Shown: one piece after another, positions 35,713 to 44,834 of the stretch
How positions within the stretch are numbered: position 1 is the stretch's first letter
Layout of the letters: every line of letters begins with the position of its first letter
Origin: Ornithinimicrobium sp. F0845
GTDB taxonomy: Bacteria; Actinomycetota; Actinomycetes; Actinomycetales; Dermatophilaceae
Length of the DNA stretch: 64,000 nucleotides
Direction: 5' to 3'
Assembly: GCF_023015765.1 (NCBI RefSeq)
Contig: NZ_JALKAL010000013.1
Span: 49,846 to 113,845 of the forward strand
Translations under genes and position numbers: made by a program
The notes under the pieces: generated by a model
What the model was told of the DNA's origin: nothing
Databases searched by the model: none
What the model saw: the letters and a program-made list of their open reading frames with translations, nothing else

Positions 35713-36885
35713 GTGTCGCACCACAAGACCACCCGGGACCTGGACATCGAGCTGGGAACGGCCGGGCTGACCACCACCGAGATGGTGCTCAACATCGGGC
35801 CGCAGCACCCCGCGACGCACGGCGTGCTGCGACTGCGGATCACCGCCGACGGCGAGCGCATCGTGGCGGCCGAGCCGATCGTCGGCTACATGCACCGCGG
35901 CGCGGAGAAGCTCTTCGAGGTGCGCGACTACCGCCAGATCATGGTGCTGGCCAACCGGCACGACTGGCTCTCGGCGTTCAGCAACGAGATCGGGGTCGCG
36001 CTGACCGTGGAGCACATGCTCGGCATGGAGGTCCCCGAGCGTGCCACCTGGACCCGCACCCTGCTGGCCGAGCTCAACCGGGTGCTCAACCACCTGATGT
36101 TCCTCGGGTCCTACCCGTTGGAGCTGGGGGCGATCACGCCGATCTTCTACGCCTTCCGCGAGCGGGAGGAGCTGCAGGCCGTCATGGAGGAGATCTCCGG
36201 CGGCCGGATGCACTACATGATCGCGCGCATCGGCGGTCTGCGGGAGGACATCCCCGACGGCTGGCTGGACCGCGTCGACGAGGCCGTGGAGGCGGTGCGC
36301 GGCCGGATGCCGGACCTGGAGGGGATGCTGGTCGACAACCCGATCCTGCGCGGGCGCACCGTGGGCGTGGGGGTGCTCAGTCTGGAGCAGGTCCGGCAGT
36401 ATGGCGTGTCCGGGCCGATCGCGCGGGCGTCCGGTCTGGAGGTGGACCTGCGACGCGACGAGCCGTATCTCGCCTACGGCGAGCTGTTCGGGCCGGACGG
36501 TCCCGGTCGCGTGGTGACGCGGACGGCCGGCGACTGCTACGCCCGCCTGGAGGTCCTGCTGGAGCAGGTGCACGTCAGCCTCGACCTCGCCCGCCGATGC
36601 ACGGAGGTGCTGCGCGGCCTGCCCGAGGGACCCATCGACGTCAAGCTGCCCAAGGTGCTGCGGGTGCCGGAGGGCGAGCACTACCTCGCCACGGAGAATC
36701 CCCTGGGGCTCAACGGCTACTACCTGGTGAGCCGAGGTGACAAGGTGCCCTGGCGGTTGAAGCTGCGGTCGGCGTCCTTCAACAACGTGCAGGTGCTCTC
36801 CGAGCTGCTGCCCGGTGCGGTGATCGGCGACATGGTCGCGATCCTGGGCTCGACGTTCTTCGTCGTCGGCGACATCGACAAGTAG
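35713..36885 (+). CDS. nuoD: Solitary NADH-quinone oxidoreductase subunit D (NuoD2)
   Basis: 390-residue complex I 49-kDa subunit homologue. Conserved landmarks are [16 protein letters not shown] at the N-terminus, [18 protein letters not shown]-like [32 protein letters not shown] and the C-terminal GDMVAILGS. The segment that should contain the quinone-contacting tyrosine reads [10 protein letters not shown], with Trp in its place. No other nuo gene lies within the window, as for the second nuoD of Streptomyces. A complete complex elsewhere, or a separate role, cannot be judged here. GTG at 35704 is an alternative start. Confidence 0.92.
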   Translation: MSHHKTTRDLDIELGTAGLTTTEMVLNIGPQHPATHGVLRLRITADGERIVAAEPIVGYMHRGAEKLFEVRDYRQIMVLANRHDWLSAFSNEIGVALTVEHMLGMEVPERATWTRTLLAELNRVLNHLMFLGSYPLELGAITPIFYAFREREELQAVMEEISGGRMHYMIARIGGLREDIPDGWLDRVDEAVEAVRGRMPDLEGMLVDNPILRGRTVGVGVLSLEQVRQYGVSGPIARASGLEVDLRRDEPYLAYGELFGPDGPGRVVTRTAGDCYARLEVLLEQVHVSLDLARRCTEVLRGLPEGPIDVKLPKVLRVPEGEHYLATENPLGLNGYYLVSRGDKVPWRLKLRSASFNNVQVLSELLPGAVIGDMVAILGSTFFVVGDIDK

Positions 36886-36891
36886 AGACGG

Positions 36892-37419
36892 TCAGGACAC
36901 GTAGGAGACGCCGCGGGGCGGCTCGTCGTCCTCGTCGTCGTGCTCCCCCGGGGGCAACCGGCACCAGTGTTGGGCCACGAGACCTGCGACGGCCAGCAGC
37001 AGTGCCACCCCGGCGCAGACGGCAGCCCGGATCATCATGCTGCGCACCGACGCGACGTCGGCGTTGGGCAGCTGGAGCAGGGCGATCGCGACATACCAAC
37101 CGACGAGGGCACCCCCGCCGAGGGCGGAGGCCTGGGCCGCGACCAGCGTCCCCCGCGCGCGCTGCGGCGAGATCCGCTGCGGCACCCGGCCGTCGACACG
37201 GTCGGGACCCTTGCGGTACCTGGCGTAGCGGCGCACCTGCCACCCCGCCACCAGCACCAGCAGGATCAGCAGCACGAGCGGGCCGACCGCGATCCACGGC
37301 ACCTCGGGCAGGTCGTTGCCCAGGGCACGCCAGCCGCGGAGCAGCAGCACGCAGACGAGCGTCGAGGCCACCGTCACGGCCGCGACCGCGCTCACGCGCA
37401 CCCCGGTGAGGTCACCCAC
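36892..37419 (-). CDS. DUF3180 family membrane protein
   Basis: 175-residue integral membrane protein with four predicted helices: SAVAAVTVASTLVCVLLL, WIAVGPLVLLILLVLVAG, ALGGGALVGWYVAIALLQL and AAVCAGVALLLAVAGLVA. The conserved stretch around PQRISPQRARGTLVAAQASA fits DUF3180. The C-terminal tail is acidic (EHDDEDDEPP). The GTG at 37419 overlaps the folBK stop by 8 bp and gives the right family length; the longer frame lies inside folBK. It is the last gene of the ftsH-fol operon, where DUF3180 is usual in actinobacteria. Function unknown. Confidence 0.85.
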   Translation of the reverse strand: MGDLTGVRVSAVAAVTVASTLVCVLLLRGWRALGNDLPEVPWIAVGPLVLLILLVLVAGWQVRRYARYRKGPDRVDGRVPQRISPQRARGTLVAAQASALGGGALVGWYVAIALLQLPNADVASVRSMMIRAAVCAGVALLLAVAGLVAQHWCRLPPGEHDDEDDEPPRGVSYVS

Positions 37420-38293
37420 GGCCTCGCACCCCCTGGTCCGACACCGCAGGGAGCAGGTCGGCCACCGGCACGACGCCATCGCCGACGCGCAGCGTCGCGG
37501 TCTCCTCGAGCGCGTGCCAGGGCGCGAGCACGAAGCCGCGCTCGTGCGCCCGGGGGTGGGGCAGGGTCAGGTCGGGGTCGTCACTGACGACCTCCGAGGA
37601 GTCCCCCGGTGTCCCCACCTGGATCAGGTCCAGGTCGAGGGTTCGGGCCCCCCACCGGACCTCCCGGGTGCGCCCGAACTCCGCCTCAATGCCGTGCAGC
37701 GCCCCCAGCAGCCGCCACGGGGCGAGCGAGGTCCGCGCCAGGGCCACCGCATTGCTGTAGACCGGCTGCTCCGGACCGCCCACCGGGTCGGTCTCGACGG
37801 TGGGCGACACGCGCACGTCACGCAGTCCCGGGACCGCACGCAGCCGCTCGACGGCCCGCTCCAGGGTGTCGGCGGGATCGGCGCCAAGATTCGCACCGAG
37901 CGCGATGACGACCGGGACGTCGCGCTCACGACGCAGCGCCACGGTGACGTCGGCGAACGGCACCCCGACGGGCGCGTGCGGCTTGTGCAGGGTGACCTCG
38001 ACGGCCTCCACCAGGGGCCGGGTCAGCACCGCGTCGGCGATCTGCGTGGCGACGGTCTCGATCAGGTCCTGTGACGGACCCTCCAGGAGTGCCACGGCGT
38101 CGGCGGCGACCTCGGCGTAGTTGACGGTGTGCCTCAGGTCGTCGCTGGCGCCGGCGCGGGACAGGTCGACCTCGAGGACCAGGTCGACCGAGAACTCCTG
38201 TCCCTCCTGCTTCTCGCTGGCCAGGACCCCGTGATGGCCGTATGCCGTCACGCCGGTCAGCGTGATCCGGTCCGGTCGGTGCAGGTCACCCAT
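37412..38293 (-). CDS. Bifunctional dihydroneopterin aldolase / HPPK (FolB-FolK fusion)
   Basis: 293-residue fused folate enzyme. The N-terminal FolB domain (residues 1-about 120) has ITLTGVTAYGHHGVLASEKQ and VEVTLHKPHAPV. The C-terminal FolK domain has VVIALGANLGADPADTLERA, PVYSNAVALARTSL, EVRWGARTLDLDLI and LPHPRAHERGFVLAPW. The two are joined directly with no linker or intervening stop. They would convert dihydroneopterin to 6-hydroxymethyl-dihydropterin and pyrophosphorylate it, feeding FolP, the upstream gene. The ATG at 38293 overlaps folP by 8 bp; the open frame continues much further upstream inside folP and is not coding there. Confidence 0.94.
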   Translation of the reverse strand: MGDLHRPDRITLTGVTAYGHHGVLASEKQEGQEFSVDLVLEVDLSRAGASDDLRHTVNYAEVAADAVALLEGPSQDLIETVATQIADAVLTRPLVEAVEVTLHKPHAPVGVPFADVTVALRRERDVPVVIALGANLGADPADTLERAVERLRAVPGLRDVRVSPTVETDPVGGPEQPVYSNAVALARTSLAPWRLLGALHGIEAEFGRTREVRWGARTLDLDLIQVGTPGDSSEVVSDDPDLTLPHPRAHERGFVLAPWHALEETATLRVGDGVVPVADLLPAVSDQGVRGRG

Positions 38294-39170
38294 GCGACCC
38301 CGCCTCCCGGACGTGCTCCCAGACCGCGAGCGCGTCACGGGTGCTGGGCACGTCGTGAACGCGGACCGCCCACGCGCCCGCCTGGGCGGCGAGCAGGCTG
38401 GTCGCCGCGGTCGCGCTGTCGCGGTCCGTGGGCGGGGTCGGCTCCGCGTCCGGGCCGGCCTGGGGGTCGAGCCTGCCGAGGAACCGCTTGCGGCTGGTGC
38501 CGACCAGGACCGGGTAGCCCAGCCCGACCACCTGGTCGAGCCCGGCCAGCAGCTGCCAGTTGTGCCCGGCGTCCTTGCTGAACCCGAAGCCGGGGTCCAG
38601 GACGATCGACCCATGCCCGACCCCCGCCTCGAGCAGCCCGGTGACGCGCTGCCGGAGCTCGGCGATGACGTCGGTGACCACGTCGGCATACTGCGCCTCC
38701 AGGTCCATCTGCGCGGAGTGGGCACGCCAGTGCATCGCCACGAAGGGCACCCCCACGGAGGCGACGAGCGGAGCCATCTGCGGGTCCGCCAGCCCCCCGG
38801 ACACGTCGTTGACGAGCTGGGCCCCTGCCTCCAGCGCCTGCGCCGCGACCCGCGAGCGCATCGTGTCGATCGAGACCCTGGCCCCCTGGTCCGCGAGGGC
38901 CCGCACGACACCGATGACGCGGGTCAGCTCCTCCTCCTCGGACGGCCGGGCGGCGCCGGGCCGGGTGGACTCCCCGCCGATGTCGAGCAGGTCGGCGCCC
39001 TGCTCCAGGAGCAGCTCGCCGTGCGCGATGGCCGCCTGCGGCTCGAACCAGCGGCCCCCGTCGCTGAAGGAGTCGGGGGTCACGTTGACCACCCCCATGA
39101 TCAGGGGGCGGCGAGCGGGAGCCGCGGACGGCTCTGCGCCGGGCAGGGCGGGCGACACCGCGCGGGTCAC
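38286..39170 (-). CDS. folP: Dihydropteroate synthase
   Basis: Condenses p-aminobenzoate with the pterin pyrophosphate; sulfonamide target. The 294-residue TIM barrel has [42 protein letters not shown], the catalytic-site [10 protein letters not shown] and [10 protein letters not shown]. The last helix carries VRVHDVP. The GTG at 39170 overlaps the folE stop (GTGA) and leaves a short Ala/Pro-rich N-terminus; the longer frame falls inside folE. Gene order folE-folP-folBK is coupled throughout. Confidence 0.95.
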   Translation of the reverse strand: MTRAVSPALPGAEPSAAPARRPLIMGVVNVTPDSFSDGGRWFEPQAAIAHGELLLEQGADLLDIGGESTRPGAARPSEEEELTRVIGVVRALADQGARVSIDTMRSRVAAQALEAGAQLVNDVSGGLADPQMAPLVASVGVPFVAMHWRAHSAQMDLEAQYADVVTDVIAELRQRVTGLLEAGVGHGSIVLDPGFGFSKDAGHNWQLLAGLDQVVGLGYPVLVGTSRKRFLGRLDPQAGPDAEPTPPTDRDSATAATSLLAAQAGAWAVRVHDVPSTRDALAVWEHVREAGSHG

Positions 39171-39751
39171 CGCCCCCGGTCGGCGAGGATCAGGCTCATC
39201 GCCTCGGCCCGCGTCGCGGGGTTGGTGAGCTGTCCCCGCACGGCCGAGGTGATGGTCGTGGCGCCGGGCTTGCGGACCCCGCGCATCGACATACACAGGT
39301 GCTCGGCCTCGATGACCACGATCACGCCCCGGGGAGCCAGGTGCGCCTCGAGCGCCTCGGCGATCTGGGTGGTGAGACGCTCCTGCACCTGGGGCCGCCG
39401 GGCGTAGACCTCGACCAGCCGGCCGAGCTTGGACAGGCCGGTGACCCGGCCGTCGGCCCCGGGGATGTAGCCCACGTGGGCGACCCCGTGGAAGGGCACC
39501 AGGTGGTGCTCACAGGTGCTGTAGAGGGCGATGTCGCGCACCAGGACCATCTCGTCGTGGGCCACGTCGAAGGTGGCCGACAGGGCGGTCTCCGGATCCT
39601 GCCGGAGGCCCGCGAAGATCTCCTCGTAGGAGCGGGCGACCCGCGCCGGGGTCTCGCGCAGGCCCTCCCGGTCCGGGTCCTCACCGACCGCGATCAGGAT
39701 CTCCCGGACCGCGGCCTCGATCCGGGCGTGGTCCACCTCAGCGCTCGCCAC
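39167..39751 (-). CDS. folE: GTP cyclohydrolase I
   Basis: Converts GTP to dihydroneopterin triphosphate, the first step of folate synthesis. The 194-residue protein has [20 protein letters not shown], the zinc and active-site segment [41 protein letters not shown] and the second zinc cysteine in [16 protein letters not shown]. It starts 14 bp inside the ftsH 3' end and overlaps folP by 4 bp. Confidence 0.97.
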   Translation of the reverse strand: MASAEVDHARIEAAVREILIAVGEDPDREGLRETPARVARSYEEIFAGLRQDPETALSATFDVAHDEMVLVRDIALYSTCEHHLVPFHGVAHVGYIPGADGRVTGLSKLGRLVEVYARRPQVQERLTTQIAEALEAHLAPRGVIVVIEAEHLCMSMRGVRKPGATTITSAVRGQLTNPATRAEAMSLILADRGR

Positions 39752-41762
39752 CGTCGACGTACCCGCCGTCGGGGATCTCGATCACCTCGGACGGCGGGTG
39801 CTCCCGGCCGTCGGTCTCGGGGTTGTGCCCGTTGGCCATCGCCCGTCGCTCGGCGTCGGTCATCACCGGGCCGGAGGTGTGGATGCCGCGGTGGTCGCTG
39901 CTGAGCCAGACCGGTCGCTCCGGACGCTTGTGGACGTCGGCGAAGAGGTCGGCCAGCGCCGCGGCGTTGAGCGTCTCCTTCTCCAGGAGCTCCAGGACCA
40001 GCCGGTCCAGGATGTGCCGGTTGTCGTTGAGGGCGTGCCACGCCTCGTCGTGCGCCGCCTCGATCAGCCGGCGCACCTCCTGGTCGACGACCCCGGCGAG
40101 GTCCTCGGAGTAGTCGCGCTCGTGACCCATGTCGCGGCCCAGGAAGACCTCACCGCCGCCGGAGCCCAGCTTGACGGCACCGATCCGCTCGCTCATGCCG
40201 AACTGGGTGACCATCTTGCGGGCCAGCCCGGTGGCCTTCTCGATGTCGTTGGAGGCCCCGGTGGTCGGGTCGTGGAAGACCATCTCCTCGGCGACCCGGC
40301 CGCCGAGCGCGTAGGCCAGCTGGTCCAGCAGCTCGTTGCGGGTCGTGGAGTACTTGTCGTCCGCCGGCAGCACCATGGTGTAGCCCAGGGCCCGGCCGCG
40401 CGGCAGGATCGTCACCTTGCTCACGGGATCGGTGTTGCGCATCGCCGCGGCCACCAGGGCGTGCCCGCCCTCGTGGTAGGCGGTGATCTTCTTCTCCTTG
40501 GCGCTCATCATCCGGCTGCGCTTCTGCGGTCCGGCCATGACGCGGTCGATGGCCTCGTCGAGGTGGTGGTCCTCGATGACCTTCTCGTTGCGGCGGGCGG
40601 TGAGCAGGGCGGCCTCGTTGAGCACGTTGGCCAGGTCGGCGCCGGAGAAGCCGGGGGTCCGGCGGGCCACGGCCATCAGGTCCACGGACTGGGCCAGCGG
40701 CTTGCTCTTGCTGTGCACCTGCAGGATGTGCAGTCGGCCGAGCATGTCGGGGGCCTCGACCGCGATCTGCCGGTCGAAGCGGCCCGGGCGCAGCAGCGCC
40801 GGGTCGAGGATGTCGGGGCGGTTGGTCGCCGCGATGAGGATGACGTTGGCGTGGGCGTCGAAGCCGTCCATCTCCACGAGCAGCTGGTTCAGCGTCTGCT
40901 CGCGCTCGTCGTGGCCGCCGCCCAGGCCGGCGCCGCGGTGCCGGCCGACGGCGTCGATCTCGTCGACGAAGATGATCGCCGGGGCGTTCTCCTTGGCCTG
41001 CTGGAACAGGTCGCGGACCCGGGAGGCGCCGACACCGACAAACATCTCGACGAAGTCGGATCCGGAGATCGTGTAGAACGGCACCCCGGCCTCACCGGCG
41101 ACGGCGCGCGCCAGCAGGGTCTTGCCGGTGCCGGGCGGGCCGTAGAGCAGGACGCCCTTGGGGATCTTGGCGCCCACCTCGAGGAACTTGCGCGGCTCGG
41201 CGAGGAACTCCTTGATCTCGTGCAGCTCCTCGACGGCCTCGTCGGCGCCGGCCACGTCGGCGAAGGTGACCTTGGGCATGTCCTTGGAGGCGAGCTTGGC
41301 CTTGGACTTGCCGAACTGCATGACACCGCGCCCGCCGCCCTGCATGCGCGTCATCAGGAACAGGAACAGACCCAGGATCAGCAGCAGCGGGATGATCGTC
41401 ATCAGCAGGGAGGCGAACCAGTTGCCCTGCTCGGGGTCGTCGGTGAAGGACTCGCTCGGCGGGTGCTCCTCGAACTCCTGGACCATCATGTCGCCCCGCG
41501 AGGGGACGTAGAAGGCCTGCACCCGGGTGGCGTCCTCGACCTCGTCGTTGCTGAAGGTCTCACCCTCCTTCAGCACCATGTCGACCCGGTCCGGCGTCAG
41601 GGTGGCCTCGGCCACCTTGTCACTCCGGATGAGCTCCATCGCCTCGGCGGTGTCGATGCGCTCGTAGGCGCTGGGCATCATCAGGGTGTACCACAGGAGG
41701 CCCAGACCGAGGATCATCAGGATCCACATCCAGGGTCCACGCGTGCGCTGTTTGGTCATCAA
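39738..41762 (-). CDS. ftsH: ATP-dependent zinc metalloprotease FtsH
   Basis: 674-residue membrane-anchored AAA+ protease. Two transmembrane helices ([18 protein letters not shown] near residue 12 and [19 protein letters not shown] near residue 115) flank a small extracytoplasmic domain. The AAA module has Walker A GPPGTGKT, Walker [12 protein letters not shown] and the second region of homology ([20 protein letters not shown]). The zinc motif is HEGGH in [13 protein letters not shown], with a distal Asp ligand. It is complete and first of the ftsH-folE-folP-folBK-DUF3180 run; hpt and tilS precede it in the same direction. Confidence 0.97.
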   Translation of the reverse strand: MMTKQRTRGPWMWILMILGLGLLWYTLMMPSAYERIDTAEAMELIRSDKVAEATLTPDRVDMVLKEGETFSNDEVEDATRVQAFYVPSRGDMMVQEFEEHPPSESFTDDPEQGNWFASLLMTIIPLLLILGLFLFLMTRMQGGGRGVMQFGKSKAKLASKDMPKVTFADVAGADEAVEELHEIKEFLAEPRKFLEVGAKIPKGVLLYGPPGTGKTLLARAVAGEAGVPFYTISGSDFVEMFVGVGASRVRDLFQQAKENAPAIIFVDEIDAVGRHRGAGLGGGHDEREQTLNQLLVEMDGFDAHANVILIAATNRPDILDPALLRPGRFDRQIAVEAPDMLGRLHILQVHSKSKPLAQSVDLMAVARRTPGFSGADLANVLNEAALLTARRNEKVIEDHHLDEAIDRVMAGPQKRSRMMSAKEKKITAYHEGGHALVAAAMRNTDPVSKVTILPRGRALGYTMVLPADDKYSTTRNELLDQLAYALGGRVAEEMVFHDPTTGASNDIEKATGLARKMVTQFGMSERIGAVKLGSGGGEVFLGRDMGHERDYSEDLAGVVDQEVRRLIEAAHDEAWHALNDNRHILDRLVLELLEKETLNAAALADLFADVHKRPERPVWLSSDHRGIHTSGPVMTDAERRAMANGHNPETDGREHPPSEVIEIPDGGYVDGGER

Positions 41763-41865
41763 CTGTCGGGGCGGGCGTGCCCCGGTCCTCCTGCTCGAAT
41801 CATGGCCGTGTTCTGGTGCCGATAACGCGCCAGATCATCCCAGTGTTCCAGACGACGGGCCGTGC

Positions 41866-42417
41866 CTAGGAGTACACGTGTGGCGCGAGGGTGCCGACGA
41901 CGCGCAGGTTGCGGTACTTCTCGGCGAAGTCGAGCCCGTAGCCGACGACGAACTCGTTGGGGATATCGAACCCGACGTAGCGCACGTCGATCTCCACCTT
42001 GGCGGCGTCGGGCTTGCGCAGCAGGGTGCAGATCTCGACGCTCGCGGGGCTGCGGGAGTCCAGGTTGGACCGGATCCAGCTCAGCGTGAGGCCGGAGTCG
42101 ATGATGTCCTCGACGATCAGCACGTGGCGACCGGTGATGTCGGTGTCCAGGTCCTTGAGGATCCGCACCACACCGGAGGACTTGGTGCCCGACCCGTAGG
42201 ACGAGACAGCCATCCAGTCCATCTCGGCGGTGCCGGGCAGCGCGCGCATCAGGTCGGCCATCACCACGACGGCGCCCTTCAGCACCCCGACCAGCAACAC
42301 GTCCTTGTCCTCGTAGTCCGCCCAGATCTCGGCGGCCAGCTTGGCGAGCCGGTCCTGGATTTGCTCCTGGGACAACAGGACCTTCTCCAGGTCGGCAGCC
42401 ATGTGCTCGGCGTCCAC
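41866..42417 (-). CDS. hpt: Hypoxanthine phosphoribosyltransferase
   Basis: Purine salvage enzyme converting hypoxanthine/guanine and PRPP to IMP/GMP. The 183-residue protein shows [18 protein letters not shown], the PRPP-binding loop [16 protein letters not shown] near residue 103 and the C-terminal [22 protein letters not shown]. The GTG at 42417 has AGGAG 5 nt upstream. It lies in the conserved tilS-hpt-ftsH order. Confidence 0.97.
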   Translation of the reverse strand: MDAEHMAADLEKVLLSQEQIQDRLAKLAAEIWADYEDKDVLLVGVLKGAVVVMADLMRALPGTAEMDWMAVSSYGSGTKSSGVVRILKDLDTDITGRHVLIVEDIIDSGLTLSWIRSNLDSRSPASVEICTLLRKPDAAKVEIDVRYVGFDIPNEFVVGYGLDFAEKYRNLRVVGTLAPHVYS

Positions 42418-42477
42418 GTCGTCTCCTGTGCTCGGGGGTGGGCCGTGCCCAGCCTAAGGGCGTCCCTGCCGGTGTGC

Positions 42478-42546
42478 CTACAGCGGTGACCGACGCCGCC
42501 CTACAGGCGTGACCGACGCCGTCCTACAGGTGTGACCGACGCCGTC
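42478..42546. repeat. Three tandem 23-bp repeats before the tilS stop
   Basis: Units at 42478-42500, 42501-42523 and 42524-42546 share the pattern CTACAG-(2-3 variable)-TGACCGACGCCG. A degenerate fourth start (TCACAGCAGCGAC) overlaps the tilS stop. They fill most of the tilS-hpt gap. Confidence 0.85.
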
Positions 42547-43533
42547 TCACAGCAGCGACACCAGGCCGCCCCGCCGGTGCAGCCGCAACCCGCCCGGCAG
42601 GTCGACCGGTCCCTGCCCCCGCCACCGGCTGACCAGGGCGTCCGCCGCCCGCAGGTGCTCCGCGGTGAGCGCCCCCGAGGGTGACCCGGAACGCAGGGCC
42701 AGCTCACGCCATACTCTCCGCCGGACCGCGACCGGCAGGTCGGCGAGGTGACTCGCCGACCAGGGTGGGTCACCAAGCTGCTCGTATGCCGTGCGCGCGG
42801 CGGCGTCGAGAGCGTCGGCGTCGTCGCGGAGCAGGTCCGCGGAGCGGGCCAGGGCGGCCGCGATGCCGGGACCGAGCTCGCGCTCCAGCACCGGCAGGAC
42901 ACGTCGGGCCCGCACGCGGGTGAACGCCTCGTCGGCGTTGTGGGGATCGGCCCACGGGGTCAGGCCCAGCGCGCGGCAGGTGCCCTCGGTGACGGCCCTC
43001 GGCACCGACAGGAAGGGTCGGACGATCTGCACGGAGGAGCCAGGCCGCGCGGTGCGGGCCACCGGCATCCCGGCCAGGGAGCGCGCCCCGGACCCGCGGG
43101 CCAGACCGAGCAGCACCTGCTCGGCCTGGTCGTCGCGGGTGTGGCCGAGCAGGACGACGGCCGCCCCGTGGCGCTCGGCGGCGTCCGTCAGGGCGGCGTG
43201 GCGCGCGTCCCGGGCCGCCGACTCCGGCCCCTCCCCGGTGCCGGCGACCGTGACGGGCACGATCTCCACGGGGGCGAGGCCAAGGCCCTGGCACTGTGCG
43301 GCGGCGTCCTGCGCAACCTGGGACGACCCCGCCTGCAGCCCGTGGTCCACGACCACGGCGCCGACCGTCCCGCCGGCCCGCGGCACGACGAAGCCGGCCG
43401 CGGCGGCGAGCGCCAGGGAGTCGGCACCGCCCGAGCAGCCCACGAGGACCGGGCGTCCCGTCAGCCCGAACGACTCCAGCGCACGCCGGACCGCGACGCG
43501 GGTCGCGGCGACGTCGGGCGCCGGGCCGGCCAC
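42547..43533 (-). CDS. tilS: tRNA(Ile)-lysidine synthase
   Basis: Modifies C34 of the CAU-anticodon tRNA-Ile to lysidine. The 328-residue protein has the PP-loop VLVGCSGGADSLALAAA near residue 30, VVVDHGLQ, the family segment ARDARHAALTDAA, LGHTRDDQAEQVLLGLARGSG, and RPFLSVPRAV. It lacks the longer C-terminal domain of E. coli TilS, as usual in actinobacteria. Its start follows the DUF2342 stop by 7 bp. Confidence 0.95.
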   Translation of the reverse strand: MAGPAPDVAATRVAVRRALESFGLTGRPVLVGCSGGADSLALAAAAGFVVPRAGGTVGAVVVDHGLQAGSSQVAQDAAAQCQGLGLAPVEIVPVTVAGTGEGPESAARDARHAALTDAAERHGAAVVLLGHTRDDQAEQVLLGLARGSGARSLAGMPVARTARPGSSVQIVRPFLSVPRAVTEGTCRALGLTPWADPHNADEAFTRVRARRVLPVLERELGPGIAAALARSADLLRDDADALDAAARTAYEQLGDPPWSASHLADLPVAVRRRVWRELALRSGSPSGALTAEHLRAADALVSRWRGQGPVDLPGGLRLHRRGGLVSLL

Positions 43534-43540
43534 GGACGGC

Positions 43541-44746
43541 TCAGCCGTGGACCCGGCGCAGCCAGGCGTCCGGGTCGGCGATCTCGATGGCGCGCGGGAG
43601 GGTCTCCGGCGACTCCCACACGCGGTTGAAGCCCTCGCGACCCACCTGGTCGGTGATGCTGCGCACGAAGACCGCCCCGTCGCGATACTGCTTCATCTTG
43701 GCGTCCAGCCCCAGCAGGCGCCGCAGCACGCGGTCGACCGACCCCGAGCCCTTGCGTCGCTGCTGGAACCGGCGGCGGATGGTGGCGACGGTTGGAATGA
43801 CCGAGGGACCCACGTCGTCCATGATCACGTCGGCGTGGCCCTCCAGCAGTGACATGACGGCGGTGACCTCCGCCAGTCGCTCACGCTGCTCCGGCGTGGC
43901 CAGCACCTGGGTGATGTCGGTCTCGCCACGGACCACGCCCGGCAGCGCCGCGACGATCTCCTGGACCCGCTGGCCCAGCTGGTCGGACTCGGGGACCAGC
44001 TGGGTCCCGAGCTCCCGGGCCGCGTCCAGGATGTGCTGCCGCAGCCACGGGACCGCGGTGAACTGGACCCGGTGGGTCTCCTCGTGCAGGCAGACCCAGA
44101 GCCGGAAGTCGCTCGGGTCGACACCGAGGTCCCGCTCCACGGTGAGGATGTTGGGAGCCACCAGGAGGAGCCGGGGGGTGCTCTCGGGTGCCAGATCGAA
44201 CTGGCCGAGCACCTTGGTGCTCATCCAGGCCAGCATCCCGGCGACCTCGGCACCGGTCACCCGGCCACCCACGAGCTGCGCGGTCGCGGAGGGCTGGTGC
44301 CCGGCCTTGGCCCGCTTCGCGACGACCTCGTCGAGCACGGGGGCCAGCATCGCCTTCATGGAGACGGCGTTGGCCGCGATCCACCCCGACCGGTCGACGA
44401 TCAGCGGTGGCGGGGCACCCTCCGGGGCATGGAGCCCGCTGGTGTCCGCGACCGGCTGCACGGCCCGGGCCGCGGAGTCGCGCAGCTCGGCGACGAGTGC
44501 GTCAGCCTCCCCACGCGAGACGGCGGGTCCGGCCGGTGCCATCCGGCGACCGACCGCCGCGGCGAAGTCCCAGTCGACGTAGTCGGCCCCCCGGCGCGAG
44601 GTGTCCGCCGAGGCGCCGCCACCACTCGCCCTGGCGCCGTCACCCCTCGCCCCGGCGCCGTCACCCCTCGCCCCGGCGCCGTCACCGCTCGCCCCGGTGC
44701 CCGTCGAGGAGGTGGGGGTGGGCTCGCTCCGCTGCTCGTCCGTCAT
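43541..44746 (-). CDS. DUF2342 zinc-dependent metalloprotein (F420-biosynthesis-associated type)
   Basis: 401-residue zincin-like protein. The motif HEETH in LWVCLHEETHRVQFT (near residue 225) is a typical HExxH site, and SLLEGHADVIMDDVG may give the third ligand. It matches the DUF2342 family often annotated as coenzyme F420 biosynthesis associated; no F420 gene is near and the substrate is unknown. The N-terminal 50 residues are low-complexity Gly/Ala/Asp/Arg with a GDGAGAR heptapeptide repeated in tandem (21-bp repeats at about 44625-44695). The family is conserved immediately upstream of tilS in actinobacteria. Confidence 0.85.
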   Translation of the reverse strand: MTDEQRSEPTPTSSTGTGASGDGAGARGDGAGARGDGARASGGGASADTSRRGADYVDWDFAAAVGRRMAPAGPAVSRGEADALVAELRDSAARAVQPVADTSGLHAPEGAPPPLIVDRSGWIAANAVSMKAMLAPVLDEVVAKRAKAGHQPSATAQLVGGRVTGAEVAGMLAWMSTKVLGQFDLAPESTPRLLLVAPNILTVERDLGVDPSDFRLWVCLHEETHRVQFTAVPWLRQHILDAARELGTQLVPESDQLGQRVQEIVAALPGVVRGETDITQVLATPEQRERLAEVTAVMSLLEGHADVIMDDVGPSVIPTVATIRRRFQQRRKGSGSVDRVLRRLLGLDAKMKQYRDGAVFVRSITDQVGREGFNRVWESPETLPRAIEIADPDAWLRRVHG

Positions 44747-44752
44747 ACTGCC

Positions 44753-44758
44753 AACCTA
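44753..44758 (-). promoter_or_regulatory. -10 element of the DUF2342-tilS operon (leaderless type)
   Basis: TAGGTT on the minus strand, 6 nt before the ATG at 44746. Confidence 0.45.
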
Positions 44759-44821
44759 ACGGCCCTCGCACCCAGGAGCAGTCCGTCGGCGCACGACCTC
44801 CCTCCTGTCGGCCCACCGGCG

Positions 44822-44827
44822 TAGCCT
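44822..44827 (+). promoter_or_regulatory. -10 element of the AraC-family gene (leaderless type)
   Basis: TAGCCT, 7 nt before the GTG at 44835. Confidence 0.45.
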
Positions 44828-44834
44828 GCACAGG

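Noticed and set aside
37412..38911. One 499-codon gene covering folB, folK and most of folP
   Set aside because: The N-terminal 200 codons are the antiphase translation of folP. The conserved protein starts at the ATG at 38293.
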